Below are positions 37,057 through 48,489 of a stretch of DNA of 64,000 bases, piece by piece. The translations under genes and the position numbers were made by a program. The notes under the pieces are model-generated. The model was not told where the DNA came from and did no database searches. It saw only the letters and a program-made list of their open reading frames with translations. The stretch comes from Hymenopellis radicata (Eukaryota; Basidiomycota; Agaricomycetes; Agaricales; Physalacriaceae), in contig JADNRX010000059.1 in assembly GCA_015501595.1 (NCBI GenBank), positions 124,001 to 188,000 on the forward strand, in the 5' to 3' direction. Numbering within the stretch: position 1 is the first letter of the stretch; each line of letters begins with the position of its first letter.

Positions 37057-38612
37057 ATGTTGGCCCGCCTCCGTGCCCCTTCCAGGCTGCTCAGAGCGGT
37101 GAGCATCTTGGATGTACTGGCCATAGAGTGATTACTGATTTGTCCCCCAGCCTTTAGCGCGCTCTATCCAAACTTCGGCGGACACGACGACGCTCTACCA
37201 GGATGCGTCCGCGTCGAACCCCTTCATGGTCAAACTGCACGAGGACTCGTTCAGGACGTACAACTGCGACGCGCCCTCGCTCGACGTCCAGGTCACCAAA
37301 GACGAGCTCATGACGATGTACACTCAGATGACCACCATGCGCCGGATGGAACAAGCGGCTGGCCAGCTCTACCAGGCCAAACTTATTCGCGGTTTCTGCC
37401 ATTTGGCTATCGGACAGGTTCGTGTTCTGTCTCCGGAAAAAAAATTATGGTATTAAACGTGTATTTTCTATAGGAAGCAGTGTCAGTCGGCATACACTCT
37501 GGATTGACTCCGGAAGACTATATCATCACCTCCTACCGATGCCACCCCTTCGCCGTCCTCCGGGGAGGATCCATTACTGGTGTCATTGCTGAACTGCTCG
37601 GTCGCCAAGCTGGAATGTCACACGGCAAGGGCGGTTCCATGCACATCTTCACTCCAACATTCTTCGGTGGAAATGGTATTGTCGGTGCTCAGGTCCCTCT
37701 TGGTGCTGGTCTCGCTTTCGCGCAGAAGTACAACGAGAAGCCCCGATGCACATTCGCGATGTACGGTGATGGTGCTGCTAACCAGGGTCAAGTGTTTGAG
37801 GCCTTTAACATGGTAAATCCGCTTAACCGACTGAGAACCTTGTTTTCTTATTCTTTTGCTTCCAGGCTAAACTTTGGGACCTCCCTTGTGTCTTTGTTTG
37901 CGAGAACAACAAGTATGGAATGGGAACCTCCGCTGAGCGTAGTTCTTCAAACACGGAATACTTCACGCGTGGTGACAAGATTCCCGGTCTCCAGGTAATT
38001 TATTCTCGCATCCAGAGCGACTAGTTGTTCACCGTAGTCCAGGTTAACGGAATGGATATCATCGCTTCTAGGCAGGCCGTCGAGTACGCCCGGAAATGGA
38101 CAGTAGACGACAAGAAGGGACCGCTTCTCCTCGAATTCGTCACGTACCGTTATGGTGGACACTCGTCAGTTCTCTTACGCGTAGAAAAGTTGATAATACT
38201 TACTCAAGTTTTGCAGGATGTCCGACCCGGGAACTACCTACCGTACGCGTGAAGAGGTCCAGCGGATGCGAAGCACCCAGGACCCTATTCACGGTCTCCA
38301 GAAATACATTGAGGAATGGGGTCTCGCTACTGAGCAGGAACTCAAGGTACGCGATCGAGCGTTGAGGTGTTGATGAGCTGTCAAATTGACCCATTTACAG
38401 CAAATCGACAAGGATGCCAAGAAGAAAGTCGACGCTTGTGTTGAAGAAGCGAAGGCTTCTCCTGAACCTTTGCTCAAGGATCTCTGGACCGACATCTACT
38501 ACGCTGGTACCGAGCCTCCTTTCATGAGGGGTCGTGAGCGCGAAGAGGTAATGCAGCTTCCTCTCAATGTTGAGCTCTCTTGACTGATATCTCCCAGGTT
38601 CACCACTACTAA
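37057..38612 (+). CDS. PDA1: Pyruvate dehydrogenase E1 component subunit alpha, mitochondrial
   Basis: Thiamine-diphosphate-dependent decarboxylase subunit of the pyruvate dehydrogenase complex, linking glycolysis to the TCA cycle. Exons: 37057-37098, 37151-37418, 37474-37812, 37866-37994, 38043-38164, 38217-38346, 38401-38547 and 38598-38612. The presequence is [20 protein letters not shown]. Motifs: [34 protein letters not shown], the TPP-binding [18 protein letters not shown] ... CENN, and both phosphorylation loops ([27 protein letters not shown]). The protein ends REREEVHHY. About 395 residues, full family length, no frame breaks. The last coding exon is only five codons. Confidence 0.96.
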
Positions 38613-38952
38613 AATGTTTAGCTTATATCGGGTACCTTCTTATAGACGACGCATATGCCATTATTGATAATACACCCGTATACTGGTGGACGTTTTAGAG
38701 ATTCGCTTGATGTTACGAGCCTGACGCGGGTCAGTCGTCTATTCAACGTTTCCGATGCTTGTTAGTGTACAATTGTTGTTGGCGCACCATTACACGTTCC
38801 ATTGCCAGAGAAGTACACCCAGAATGCCGACCTAGTGCGATTGAGGGTTATAGCAACGACCTTGGACTTTTAAGCCAGGACGCGTCCAAGGCGTCTAGAT
38901 CTCAATTTAGACACGTCGCGATCGTTCCCACGCTTGCTTTACTCCTACCACC
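38613..38952. other. Intergenic region between PDA1 and the ARMC8/Gid5 gene
   Basis: No gene supported; terminator side of PDA1 and promoter of the next gene. Confidence 0.4.
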
Positions 38953-41701
38953 ATGACCATCGAGGCACCTTTGACTGTATCTGGCCTCAAGAAAATAAAA
39001 AACAGCGTTATTGGAAACCCCAGCATAAAGCGTCAGTGCGCGCAGGACGAGGCTTTTGTACAGACGTGCGCTCAGTTTTCCTCGCGAAACGTCTCACATT
39101 TTGAGTTGACGCCAGACTTGTGCAGTGTCTGAATTCCCGTCCTGTTCTGAGCGAGCCCCAAGGCTCCAAGGACGACGTGCGCGTTGAAGCTGCCCATATT
39201 ATTGCATCGCTTTCCTACGGTAGCATCCTTGCTGACATATCTTGTGAATGTTACTGAATCCTCAAGTAGGATCTGAAGATGCCCTCGCAAGTTTGCTTCG
39301 TGCCGACGCGTTGCGCGCACTTATATTTGCTCTCGCCAAACTCCAACCTACGGACTCCCCCACGCTAAAGGCGGCCTTTGCTAGGGCCTTGCGTGCTCTC
39401 GCTGCTTCATTAGCGGACATAGTCGGTCCATCTCAGTGGGGACTCGCCGCAGACTCTTCCGCCATTAGAGATGAAGCCAAAACATCTCTCGACTACCTTT
39501 TCCATGTCAGTCACAAGACAAGTCTGCTTCAAATCGTTGCTTGAATATCAATAGATTGATTCCATGGACGTATACCTCCCTCTCCTGGCTGATTCATCCA
39601 CGCAGACCAGCTCGTCCATAGCCCTTCTCATCGGGTCTGCTGTACGAACGGCAGAGCATCGGACTTCCGTCACGGACTGGTTACCTCTCGAGGATCGCGT
39701 TAAAGAGACCAAGACGAAGCGCGGTTGGGAGAAAACGTCTGCCACATCAACTATGCTACACCGGAATGGGGGCTGGGTTGTGAGAAACGCGGCGAGACTG
39801 TTATTGGAAACAAACGAATACAAGGTGCGTACGCTCAACTCGAATGATCTACAGTTTCTTATGATTTTGCAGTATCAGGAAAGCCTAATGCTCGCTTTAG
39901 CTGCTTTGTCGAAGGACAACGGCTCCGTTTCCGCTGCGCTTTCTAAACCTTCTCCCGAGCACAACTGTAACGCGCATGGTTCACTGTCTACTTCTATGAC
40001 TGACGCCTATCCAGCCGCCCTCTGGCATATTCTATGCATGTGTAAATCGAAAACAACTGAAGTCCAGTTGGCAGCGTGTCTTTGGTTTGTAGAGCCAAAT
40101 TTCACGTTCATTTAACATTCTAATCAGGTATTCAGTGCGATTCATATTATAAGAGCCCCACTACACTCCTCAATTGACGAATCTGCTGCACGGACGATCT
40201 TGAGTGTCGTTAATCGCATGATTTCGACGCCCTCTACAGAGAACTTGCAAAACCGCCGCAAGGCCTGCTTCACCTTATGTACGCTGTTCTGATCTCATTA
40301 AATGATGTTCTAGATTGCCACAGACTATCTCGTGAACGATGAAATGTTCATGTCCCAGATCGCGTTCGCGCGTGGAGCACTTGAACGCCTTACCACCTTG
40401 TTGAAATCTATCACTCCGCTAGATCTCAATGAGCGAGAAGAGGACGAGCCTGAAGCCGTTTCTGCACTGAGAGAGGTAATCGCATCATGTCTTGTAGGGC
40501 GCGGCCGCTTATTTAATCTTCATTAGGCTGCGTTGACCGCCGTCGCTTCTATGGCTATGCTCGACAACGATATTCGGCGGGCTGTCACCGACGAGATGAA
40601 GCTCTTACCTGTCATCGAGATTGCATTGGCCCATCGCCATATCGGAGTGCGATATTCAGCATGTCAGTGTATTCGTTCTATCAGTCGCGGTATCGCTGTG
40701 TTGCGCACCAATCTCGTTGATACCGGGCTTGGCATGGCCGTCTTCGAGATCTTCAAAAAGGAAGACGAGGACAGACGCGTGTTGTCTGCTGCGCTCTCTG
40801 CCGTGTGTAATATCGTGAACGATTTTTCGCCTTTGAAGCCCGTGCGTATGTGTTGGTTTGACCCATAACTAAGACTCACATTGGAATAGGTTTTTATTCA
40901 ACGTGGACTCATACCACGACTAATTCAGTTGGTGGAATGCGGCGATCCGACCCTCAGATTGAGCGCCGTCTGGGCAATCAAAAACGCGCTGTCAAAGTCG
41001 CTATACAACGACAAAAAGGAAGTTCTTGCGTTGATCGGCGGGGCGCGGCTTTCCAGGTGAGAAATGCACTTCGCTCTCAGATTCAGACTTGAACATTACT
41101 TTCTTAGTCTACTTACCGACCCTGTGTATGGAGTCCAAGAGCAAAGTTTAAGCCTGCTGAGAAATATCTGCACGGACGAGCAGTCAATTCAGCTCATCTT
41201 TGAATGGATAACTGTTGAGTTTCTGCTCGATATCATCGTGGAACGGATTAGGTCTTCAGATGAAGACATAACGCTCCAGGTGTGTAGTGACTGTATCTCA
41301 TTTTCTGCCGGACTCAAACATTTCTTTAGGCCGTTTCTCTACTCGCTAATCTAGCGAATGGATATTCCGACGAAGCAGATATCTTGCTCACATCATCGAA
41401 TGTACTTCCAGCGCTGCAGACGTGTCTCTCAGAGCCACGGGCAGAGATCCGACGTCCGGCTGTTGGGTGTATTTTACAGCTTGCGAGGACGAGCTCGAGG
41501 GCGCGCGCGGGCATGTTGGAGCTTGGGTTGGAGTCTACGCTGCGGCATATGACGGAGTGGAATGGGGGTGGGTTGACGATGACGCACGGGCATGCGGAAG
41601 CTGCGCGAGATGAAGAGAAATTGATTGTGGACGAGGCGCGCCATGCTTTGGAGATTCTAGACAGTAGTAAGAGCGCAGGTATTGCATTTACTAGTGTATA
41701 G
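38953..41701 (+). CDS. GID5: Armadillo-repeat protein, ARMC8/Gid5 (Vid28) ortholog
   Basis: Scaffold and substrate-receptor adaptor of the GID/CTLH ubiquitin ligase that degrades gluconeogenic enzymes in yeast. Eleven exons: 38953-39065, 39116-39219, 39270-39505, 39555-39824, 39873-40084, 40136-40278, 40324-40475, 40527-40841, 40890-41056, 41108-41279 and 41330-41701. The start TIEAPLTVSGLKKIKNSVIGN and the block VQEQSLSLLRNICTDEQ are characteristic of ARMC8. Armadillo-type helices recur through the protein: AALTAVASMAML, IGVRYSACQCIRSIS, LRLSAVWAIKNALSK and AVSLLANLANG. About 760 residues with no frame breaks. Its last exon has been copied twice downstream (43141-43275, 45132-45374) together with the adjacent LETM1-like genes. 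Confidence 0.88.
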
Positions 41702-41818
41702 TGAATGTATTCAACGAACGAGGATGCCGTCTAAGTGACTAAAGCAGCGTGACAGTGCCACACGTGCTCGTTACCTACTTGATCGCTACACCTCTCTCTT
41801 ACGCTGCACTCAACATTC

Positions 41819-42740
41819 ATGCTGTCTTCACGGTCATTGGCGCTACGGAGGCAACTGCCTAGCCTCGTCCGCCATCAATCTACCAAGATACCGGGCTGGC
41901 GTCAGTTCTCGGAGGATATTCGTGACGCCGAACGACGCGGAACCCTTAGAGCCCCGCCATCAAACCATCCTTTCCCCCCACTCTGGCGGTGCAAAGAACT
42001 CGGTCTTTTCTACCAAAGGGGCATTGTAAAAACATGGAAAGCATACAAAGCTGCGCGTGCTATTGACAGTCGAGAACATTTCAAGGCCGACAGGGCTACG
42101 ATAAAGGCCACTGAAGAGCGTGCAAAGCTGATCTACTGTCCTCTGCTGCCATTCGCAGCCTTCGTGCCCAATATCATCTTCCCAGTATCCTGCATCCTTC
42201 CCGCGCAAATGGACAGATACTTCCAGGAAGCGTTGCGGCTGCCGCCATCGGGGATATCATCGCTGCCCATGACATGCTTCGCAAAATCGGAGGACTGGAT
42301 TTCCGCCGTCTGGCCATGGGCGAGCCTGACCAGAAGGAATTCTGGGTGCAGCATAATGACACGATTTTTATTCTATACCATTTCTATCCCCTGCCACCCG
42401 TGTCTTTACGTGTCCGTGCAGAGGGTTTGTCGTATTATTTGGATTGTGTGGCGAGGGAGGACGACTTGCTTCGAGAGAGGGATCCGGCGTCTTTGAAATT
42501 ATCGGAAGTATGGGAGGCCGTTTGCCAGCGAGGCATGCATTTCCATCATATGTCAGAAAAGGAGAGGAGGGCTCTTTTGCATTGGTGGCTTTATGCATCG
42601 GGAGACGACTCGGGCACGCACGAGAAGATGGTCGCCAAAACCTTGGCGGCGCATGTTCATATTATCTCGTAAGTACCCTCGTATTCTTCACTCTGAAATC
42701 GCTTATTTTATGAGCTAGGAAATCATCACAAAGTGTATAG
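41819..42740 (+). pseudogene. LETM1-like mitochondrial protein, tandem copy 1, one frame break
   Basis: First of three tandem paralogs. Begins MLSSRSLALRRQLPSLVRHQ, a mitochondrial targeting peptide. The core LLPFAAFVPNIIFPVSCILP matches the hydrophobic LETM1 segment, followed by DFRRLAMGEPDQKEFW and a C-terminal helical part (EKERRALLHWWL) like the LETM1 ribosome-binding-type domain. One base is missing near 42250 relative to copy 3 (CGGGG versus CGGCGG), throwing the second half out of frame. Downstream codons are otherwise well conserved. Exon 1 ends 42668; exon 2 (42719-42740) adds a seven-residue tail ending QSV. It begins 117 bp after the ARMC8 stop. Either a recent pseudogene or a sequence error. 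Confidence 0.66.
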
Positions 42741-43140
42741 GATGGACGATAACATACAGGCACTGATAATATCTACCGCGAAATGATTTAAACTCTGGTA
42801 CACATTCATCTTACGCTCTACCTGCAAGACACTACTCTGCCTTGCTTAGAATTGAAGTGGCGTCAAGTCCAGACGGCCGAAGATGGTCGGGAGGACGCAG
42901 AGAAAGAGTCCTGGACCTCAGGGAAAGCTGGTGGTAGCCGGGGGAGTCTGGGATCTGCACTAACCTGTACTAGTATTGAACTTCTACCTTGTGGGAGTGC
43001 GCTTCGTCGCACACCGTGTCATCGTTGGTATTTTTGAAGCGTGATGACAGCCAGCATTGTCTTTACTCGTCAACGACATTGTTGGAGAAAGGTAAAGATC
43101 CGGGAAGCTGTAAATAGATGGGGAAAAGCGCCATAAGCAT
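42741..43140. repeat. 3' flank of LETM1-like copy 1, duplicated after copy 3
   Basis: Bases 42850-43087 recur nearly unchanged at 46492-46733, with small indels. No coding sequence is supported. The corresponding region after copy 2 is absent. Confidence 0.6.
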
Positions 43141-43275
43141 GACGGAGGGTGGGTTGACGATGACGCATGGGGAAGCTGCGCGAATGAGGAGGAATTGATT
43201 GTGTACGAGGCGTGGCATGCCTTGGAGATTCTAGAGAGTAGTAAGAGCGCAGGTATTGCATTTACTAGTGCATAG
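43141..43275 (+). pseudogene. Relic A of the ARMC8/Gid5 3' end
   Basis: Matches 41565-41701, the end of the ARMC8 gene including the stop region, with deletions and changed frame. It lies just upstream of LETM1-like copy 2 at the same spacing as in the original locus, so the duplicated unit carried the end of the neighbouring gene. Confidence 0.75.
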
Positions 43276-43388
43276 TGAGTGTATTCAAGAACTCGCGAAA
43301 TGAGGTCGGCTTGCATGCCGTCTAAGCTGCGTGACAGTGCCACACGTTACCTACTTGATCGCTGCACTGTGACTCAACACCGATCGCG

Positions 43389-44417
43389 ATGCTGTCCTCA
43401 CGGTCATTGGCGCTACGGAGGCAACTGCCTAGCCTCGTCCGCCATCAATCTACCAACATACCGGGCTGGCGTCAGTTCTCGGAGGATATCCGTGACGCCG
43501 AACGATGCGGCACCCTTAGAGCCCCGCCATCAGACCATCCTCTCCCCCCACTCTGGCGCTGCAAAGAACTCGGTCTTTTCTATCAAAGGGGAATTGTGAA
43601 AACATGGAAACACTACCAAGATGCGCCTGGTTCTGACACTCGAGGATACAGGGCCAGCAGGGCTAGGAGACACGCCATAACAAATTTTGCAAAGCTGACC
43701 TTCTGTCCTCTGCTGCCATTCGCAGCCTTCGTGCCCAATTCCATCTTCCCAAGATACTGCATCCTTCCCGCGCAAGTGAATCGATACGTCGAGGCAGCGT
43801 TGCGGACGCCGCCCCTGGAGGATATCCTCGCTGCCTACGAAATGCATCACGAAATCGGAGGACTGGATTTCCGCCGTCTGGACATGGGCGAGCCTGACCA
43901 GCAGGAATTCTGGCGGCAGCATCGTGACACGATTATTAAGCTGTGGCCGGAAGACCCCACGATGTTCCTACCCGTGTATTCCCGTACAAATATGTTCCGG
44001 GATTATTTGGATTGTGTGGCGAAGGAGGACGAGTTGCTTCGAAAGAGGGATCTGGCGTCTTTGAAACATCGGGAAGTAGCGGAGGCCGTTATCGAGCGAG
44101 GCATGCTTTCCGCTTATACGTCGGAAACGGAGAAGAGGGCGCTTTTGTATTGGTGGCTTCATGAAGCCGACTCGCGATCGGGCACGCCCGAGAAAATGGT
44201 CGCCACAGCCTTGTACGCGCATATCCATTATATCGGGTAAGTACCCTCGTATTTCTTCGCTCTGAAATTACTGATTTTATGAGCTAGGAAAGTAGAACTG
44301 CTAGCACAGGACAAAATAATCAAGATGTACTTGGCGGTGATGGCTGAGCTGGACCAGCAAGACTCCAAGACCACTCCAAGAAGCACACAATCACACCAGA
44401 AAGATGACAGCAATTAA
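43389..44417 (+). CDS. LETM1-like mitochondrial protein, tandem copy 2
   Basis: Intact member of the trio. Exon 1, 43389-44236; exon 2, 44288-44417. It has the targeting peptide MLSSRSLALRRQLPSL, the LETM1-type core CPLLPFAAFVPNSIFPRYCIL, IGGLDFRRLDMGEPDQQEFW, and the C-terminal helical domain (REVAEAVIERG, EKRALLYWWLHEA). The second exon codes a 43-residue lysine- and glutamine-containing tail (LLAQDKIIKMYLAVMAELDQ ... DDSN) that copies 1 and 3 lack. LETM1 proteins sit in the inner mitochondrial membrane and affect K+/H+ exchange and mitoribosome binding. This shorter protein (about 325 residues) is a divergent fungal form whose role is not established. The longer tail suggests copy 2 has the ancestral 3' end. 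Confidence 0.75.
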
Positions 44418-45131
44418 TGTACGTACATACATGCAGACGAGTATCCTAAATGTACCACGATACCTGCACACATCAGACCTATCTCAGAATCGTCTGAATG
44501 CACACCACCACATCGGCTGGTATATGCACAAATAGGCAGTACGTAACATGCAATATTGCCGCCGCTTATGTTATGTTGTTTTTGTATTGTTCGTGATATC
44601 GTCTTGGTGCTGTCTATCGCGTCTTGTTGCGTATCGTGTTTGCCGCCGTCTTTGTTGATGTATGATAGTGATCGTCGTGGTGCTCGCTGCCATTCAAGTC
44701 CTGTAACAGGGATTGATGAGAACGCGCTGAGCAGTGCGCAGAACTCACGGTGTGGGCCAGCCTTGAAGAAGTGTGCGCGTGGTGGTCTGGAAGCGGGCTC
44801 GGATGCGGCGGGAACGGGCTTACCGTGCCAGAGCTGGACGTTGAGGTCGAGCACGAGTACATGGGGCGTTCCTGCGTTGCGCGGCAGCCAACCCTAGCAT
44901 GGAGCGGGATACGCACGGAGGAGTCAATATGCTGCCAAGAGCAAGCCTCGGCGGAATGGTTGGCAACAATGCCTCTAATTCTTTCCTCAGCAGGTGGATC
45001 ATCGTGGAATCTGGATGGCGTCCGTGTATATTGCGCGCGTTGACTGGGGCATCTGAGGTGACAAAGACACTCAGTGCATGGTGGTATGGGATGGGACGTC
45101 CAGCAGTCTAGATATCGTTGAAGATGCTTGA
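44418..45131 (-). pseudogene. Possible gene relic inserted between duplicated units
   Basis: This 700-bp stretch is not shared by the other units. On the minus strand it contains short coding-like pieces: DAPVNARNIHGRHPDSTMIH continuing into LLRKELEALLPTIPPRLALG (about 45060-44940), and NAGTPHVLVLDLNVQLWH before a GTAAGC donor-like site near 44822. They lie in different frames and cannot be joined convincingly. I do not recognise the family; it may be a fragment of another gene carried in with the duplication. Confidence 0.3.
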
Positions 45132-45374
45132 CGTGTCTCTCAGAGCCACGGGCAGAGATCCGACGTCCGGCTGTTAAGTGTATTTTACAGCTTGCCAGAG
45201 CTTGGGTTGGAGTCTACACTGCGGCATATGACGAAGTGGAATGGGGGGTGACGATGAGCACGGTAGCGGAAGCTGCGTGAGATGAAGAGAAATTGACTTG
45301 TGAACGAGGCGCGGCATGCTTTGGATATTCTAGAGAGTAGTAAGAGCGCAGGTATTGCATTTATCAGTGTATAG
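45132..45374 (+). pseudogene. Relic B of the ARMC8/Gid5 3' end
   Basis: Matches 41420-41701 of the ARMC8 gene, starting in the same CGTGTCTCTCAGAGCCACGG block and ending at the stop region, with internal deletions and frame changes. It is longer than relic A and again lies immediately before a LETM1-like copy. Confidence 0.8.
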
Positions 45375-45472
45375 TGAATGTATTCAAGAACGAGGTCCGC
45401 ATGCCGTCTAAGTGACTAAAGCTGAGTGACGTTACTTACTATACTTGATCGCTGCACTCAACACCGATCGCG

Positions 45473-46389
45473 ATGCTGTCCTCACGCACATTGGCGCTAC
45501 GGAGGCAACTGCCTAGCCTCGTCCGCCATCAATCTACCAAGATACCGCGCTGGCATCAGTTCTCGGAGGATATTCGTGACGCCGAACGACGCGGCACCCT
45601 TAGAGCCCCGCCATCAGACCATCCTTTCCCCCCACTCTGGCGGTGCAAAGAACTCAGTCTTTTCTATCAAAGGGGAATTGTAACAACATGGAAACAATAC
45701 CAAGCTGCGCCTAGTATTGACAGTCGAGAACATTTCAGGGCCAGCAGGGCTTCGGTACAGGCCATTAGAGAGCTTGCAAAGCTGATCTTCTGTCCTCTGC
45801 TGCCATTCGCGGCCTTCGTGCCCAATATCATCTTCCCAGAATCCTGCATTCTTCCCGCGCAATTAGATCGATACGTCCATGAAGCGTTGCGGATGCCGCC
45901 ATCGGCGGATATCATCGCTGCCCACGACATGCTTCGCAAAATCGGAGGACTGGATTTCCGCCGTCTGGCCATGGGCGAGCCTGACCAGCAGGAATTCTGG
46001 GTTCAGCATCATTACACGATTCTTAGTCTATGGCGTGTCTATCCCATGCCACCCGTGTCTTTCCGTGCATATATGTTGCAGGGTTATTTGAATTATTTGG
46101 TGGAGGAGGACGACTTGCTTCGAGAGAGGGATCTGGCGTTTTTGAATTATTGGGAAGTAGTGTCTGCCGTTGGCGAGCGAGGCATGTTTTCCCATCATAC
46201 GTCAGAAAAGGAGGAGAGGGCTCTTTTGCATTGGTGGCTTCATGAATCGGGAAACGACTCGGGCACGCCCGAGAACATGGTCGACAAAGCCTTGGCGGTG
46301 CATGTTCATATTCTCTCGTAAGTACCCTCGTATTCTTCACTCTGAAATCGCTGATTTTATGAGCTAGGAAATCATCACAAAGTGTATAG
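45473..46389 (+). CDS. LETM1-like mitochondrial protein, tandem copy 3
   Basis: Exon 1, 45473-46317; exon 2, 46368-46389 (22 nt). It is intact, with 289 residues. Targeting peptide MLSSRTLALRRQLPSLVRHQ, core CPLLPFAAFVPNIIFPESCIL, IIAAHDMLRKIGGLDFRRLA, then a helical C-terminus (EKEERALLHWWLHES). The short last exon adds KSSQSV, as in copy 1. Copy 3 is closer to copy 1 than to copy 2 over both coding sequence and 3' flank, so copies 1 and 3 are the most recent pair or have been homogenised. Function as for copy 2. Confidence 0.74.
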
Positions 46390-46806
46390 GAAGGGCGATA
46401 ACATATAGGCACTGATAATATCTACTGTCAAATGATGGTACACATTCATCTTACGCTCTACCTGCAAGACACTACTCTGCCTTGCTTTAGAATTGAAGTG
46501 GCGTCAAGTCCAGATGCCCGAAGATGACCGGGAGGACGCAGAGAAAGGTCCTGAACCTTAGGGAAAGTTTGGTGGTGGCTGGGGGAGTCTGGGATATGTA
46601 CTAACTGTACTTGTATTGAACTTCGACCTTGTGGGATGCTTCGTCCCATACCTTGTCATCGTTGGTATTTTGAAGCTTGATGACAGTCAGCATTGTCTTT
46701 ACTTGTCAACGACATTGTTGGAGATGTTAGCAGTTCGATTACATGCTCAATGAGTTGCCGGGGAATTGCCGGGCATAACCTGTTAACTGACTACCATCTA
46801 CTCGCC
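46390..46806. repeat. 3' flank of LETM1-like copy 3, shared with copy 1
   Basis: Bases 46492-46733 repeat 42850-43087. The remainder is the promoter of the F-box gene starting at 46807. No gene supported. Confidence 0.55.
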
Positions 46807-48422
46807 ATGCTCGATATTCCCAACGAGATATGGCTCGCAATCCTGGAGTTCATTCCAGACCGGGAGCTATGCCATCTCATGGGCGTGAATCATGTATTCT
46901 ACGAGCTTGGCCTCGACACTCGCTACCGAGAAATCACCATCGGACCCATAGACTCCCACTCCGTTTCCCTGTTGAAGCGCCTACAGTCAATGTTTCCTGT
47001 TTCCAATATATGACTCCTGCTTACCGCGTTCGCAGGGATCCATCCATTGCCTGTAGGGTCAGAAAACTGAATATCATCCCCTCAGCGACGGCTGAGGGCG
47101 ACACAGGATCCCGCACGCCCACCATTGGCTCCCGCATCTTTGAAACCCTCCAAGCGTTCCGTTTCGCGATATACGCATCCATCCAGATATCGCTCAACAG
47201 CCGGAACATATTCTTCAATACGGCAGCAGCCCCAGTGGACCTCACCCCTCCTGTGGTAACAGACCTCATCAACAGCATATTCCCCGGTTTGACCAGATTG
47301 GAACGACTGAGCGTTGATTTCTGGCATCCACCGACTGTGTATGACATGCATTCGGTTCTCAGCACTGCCTGGCCGGCCATTGGCAGCCATTTGAAGACAC
47401 TGTTCCTTGGGGGAAATCTCGCCACATTCCGTCATATGATTGCAACCCATCCTGTCCTTCCAACTCTCCAGGAACTCATCTTCCAGCTCACAGACCCATT
47501 CCTCGATACACGGGCAGAGAACACGGACGTGCTGAACAACACCATCGCTCCATTCGTTAATTCCTTCGCGGCCACCCTTCAAGGGTTCACGTTCTGGTCG
47601 TGGGCCTCCTTGGACATCTCGTCGTTATTCACGAATCTGGGCTCTTTCCCGATGATGAAGCGTATTCATGTGCGCCTTGCGTTCAACAAGGCGCTGGCTT
47701 CGGATCCGGCTGGCTTGGCGCAGTTTGTACAGCGGCACCAGAATACATTGGAGGAGCTGCAGTTGTGGCTGAACCCGAGCGGTGCTGCTGCGGACCATTC
47801 CTTGGATTTACCGCTCAGCCAGTGGTTGTCTCATACCGTGACTGCGATACAACAATTTCCGCGCATGAAGGAACTGCAGTTTTACCCCACACGTCTTGAG
47901 GCGGGTTTGATGCCCTCATACTCGCTATCATGTTGTCGCTGGAAACTCTGACCACTCTGATCATCAGAGATCTATATCTTTCCTCGGAGCAAGTTATGAC
48001 TCTGTTGGATACTCTCGGGAAGCAGGGTCCCAATTTGAAGCTACGTTCGCTGCGGATGAATGTCTTTGACTTCAAAGCAGACCTCATGGACGCGATGGTA
48101 GCGCAGCTTCCTGCTTTGACCTCACTCAGCCTATATATTGGTGATTCGTCCACAAATCAGGTGAGTTTACATCTCCTCACGGCGAAGACGACGGCAAGGT
48201 TAATGTACACAATCTCAGGTCTCAATAGAGAGCATGATGGCTGGCCATATTTATGCGCAATGGGGCCTATACAATCTTGGTGTTTGGCGCAGCGGACAAG
48301 AGCTAGATAATGACTCCATGCGCGCCATGGTGAGGAGTATACCGTCAATTCGAAGTTTTCACAACAAAGGACATACTCATCTGCTGGAAAGTAATACTCA
48401 TACGCCAGGCTTGGGACGATAA
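46807..48422 (+). CDS. F-box/LRR-type protein, one frame break
   Basis: Starts MLDIPNEIWLAILEFIPDRE with LCHLMGVNHVFYELGLDTRY, a clear F-box. Exon 1, 46807-46985; exon 2 from 47036; final exon 48219-48422 after a GT-AG intron at 48161-48218. Leucine-rich segments: LTRLERLSVDFW, IGSHLKTLFLGGN, LPTLQELIFQL, NTLEELQLWL and RMKELQFYP. Near 47903-47905 (a GGG run) the frame shifts: the family continuation DALILAIMLSLETLTTLIIRD lies one frame over, then LRSLRMNVFDF and LPALTSLSLYIGDSS follow. An intron across the shift was tested and fails. A missing G would restore a protein of about 500 residues. SCF substrate receptor by class. Confidence 0.66.
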
Positions 48423-48489
48423 CTAATAATTAACCACCTCTAAATACTGAATCTATAATAGGGTATTATTAGCTGTCTACATGAACTAT

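Noticed and set aside
43141..43275. A separate small gene upstream of LETM1-like copy 2.
   Set aside because: Its sequence is a decayed copy of the ARMC8 last exon with deletions and stop codons, so it is a duplication relic.
47900..47990. An intron to explain the frame change in the F-box gene at 46807.
   Set aside because: The only GT/AG pair there (GTTTGA to ATCAG) joins into a frame with an early stop and deletes conserved leucine-rich sequence, so a one-base indel fits better.
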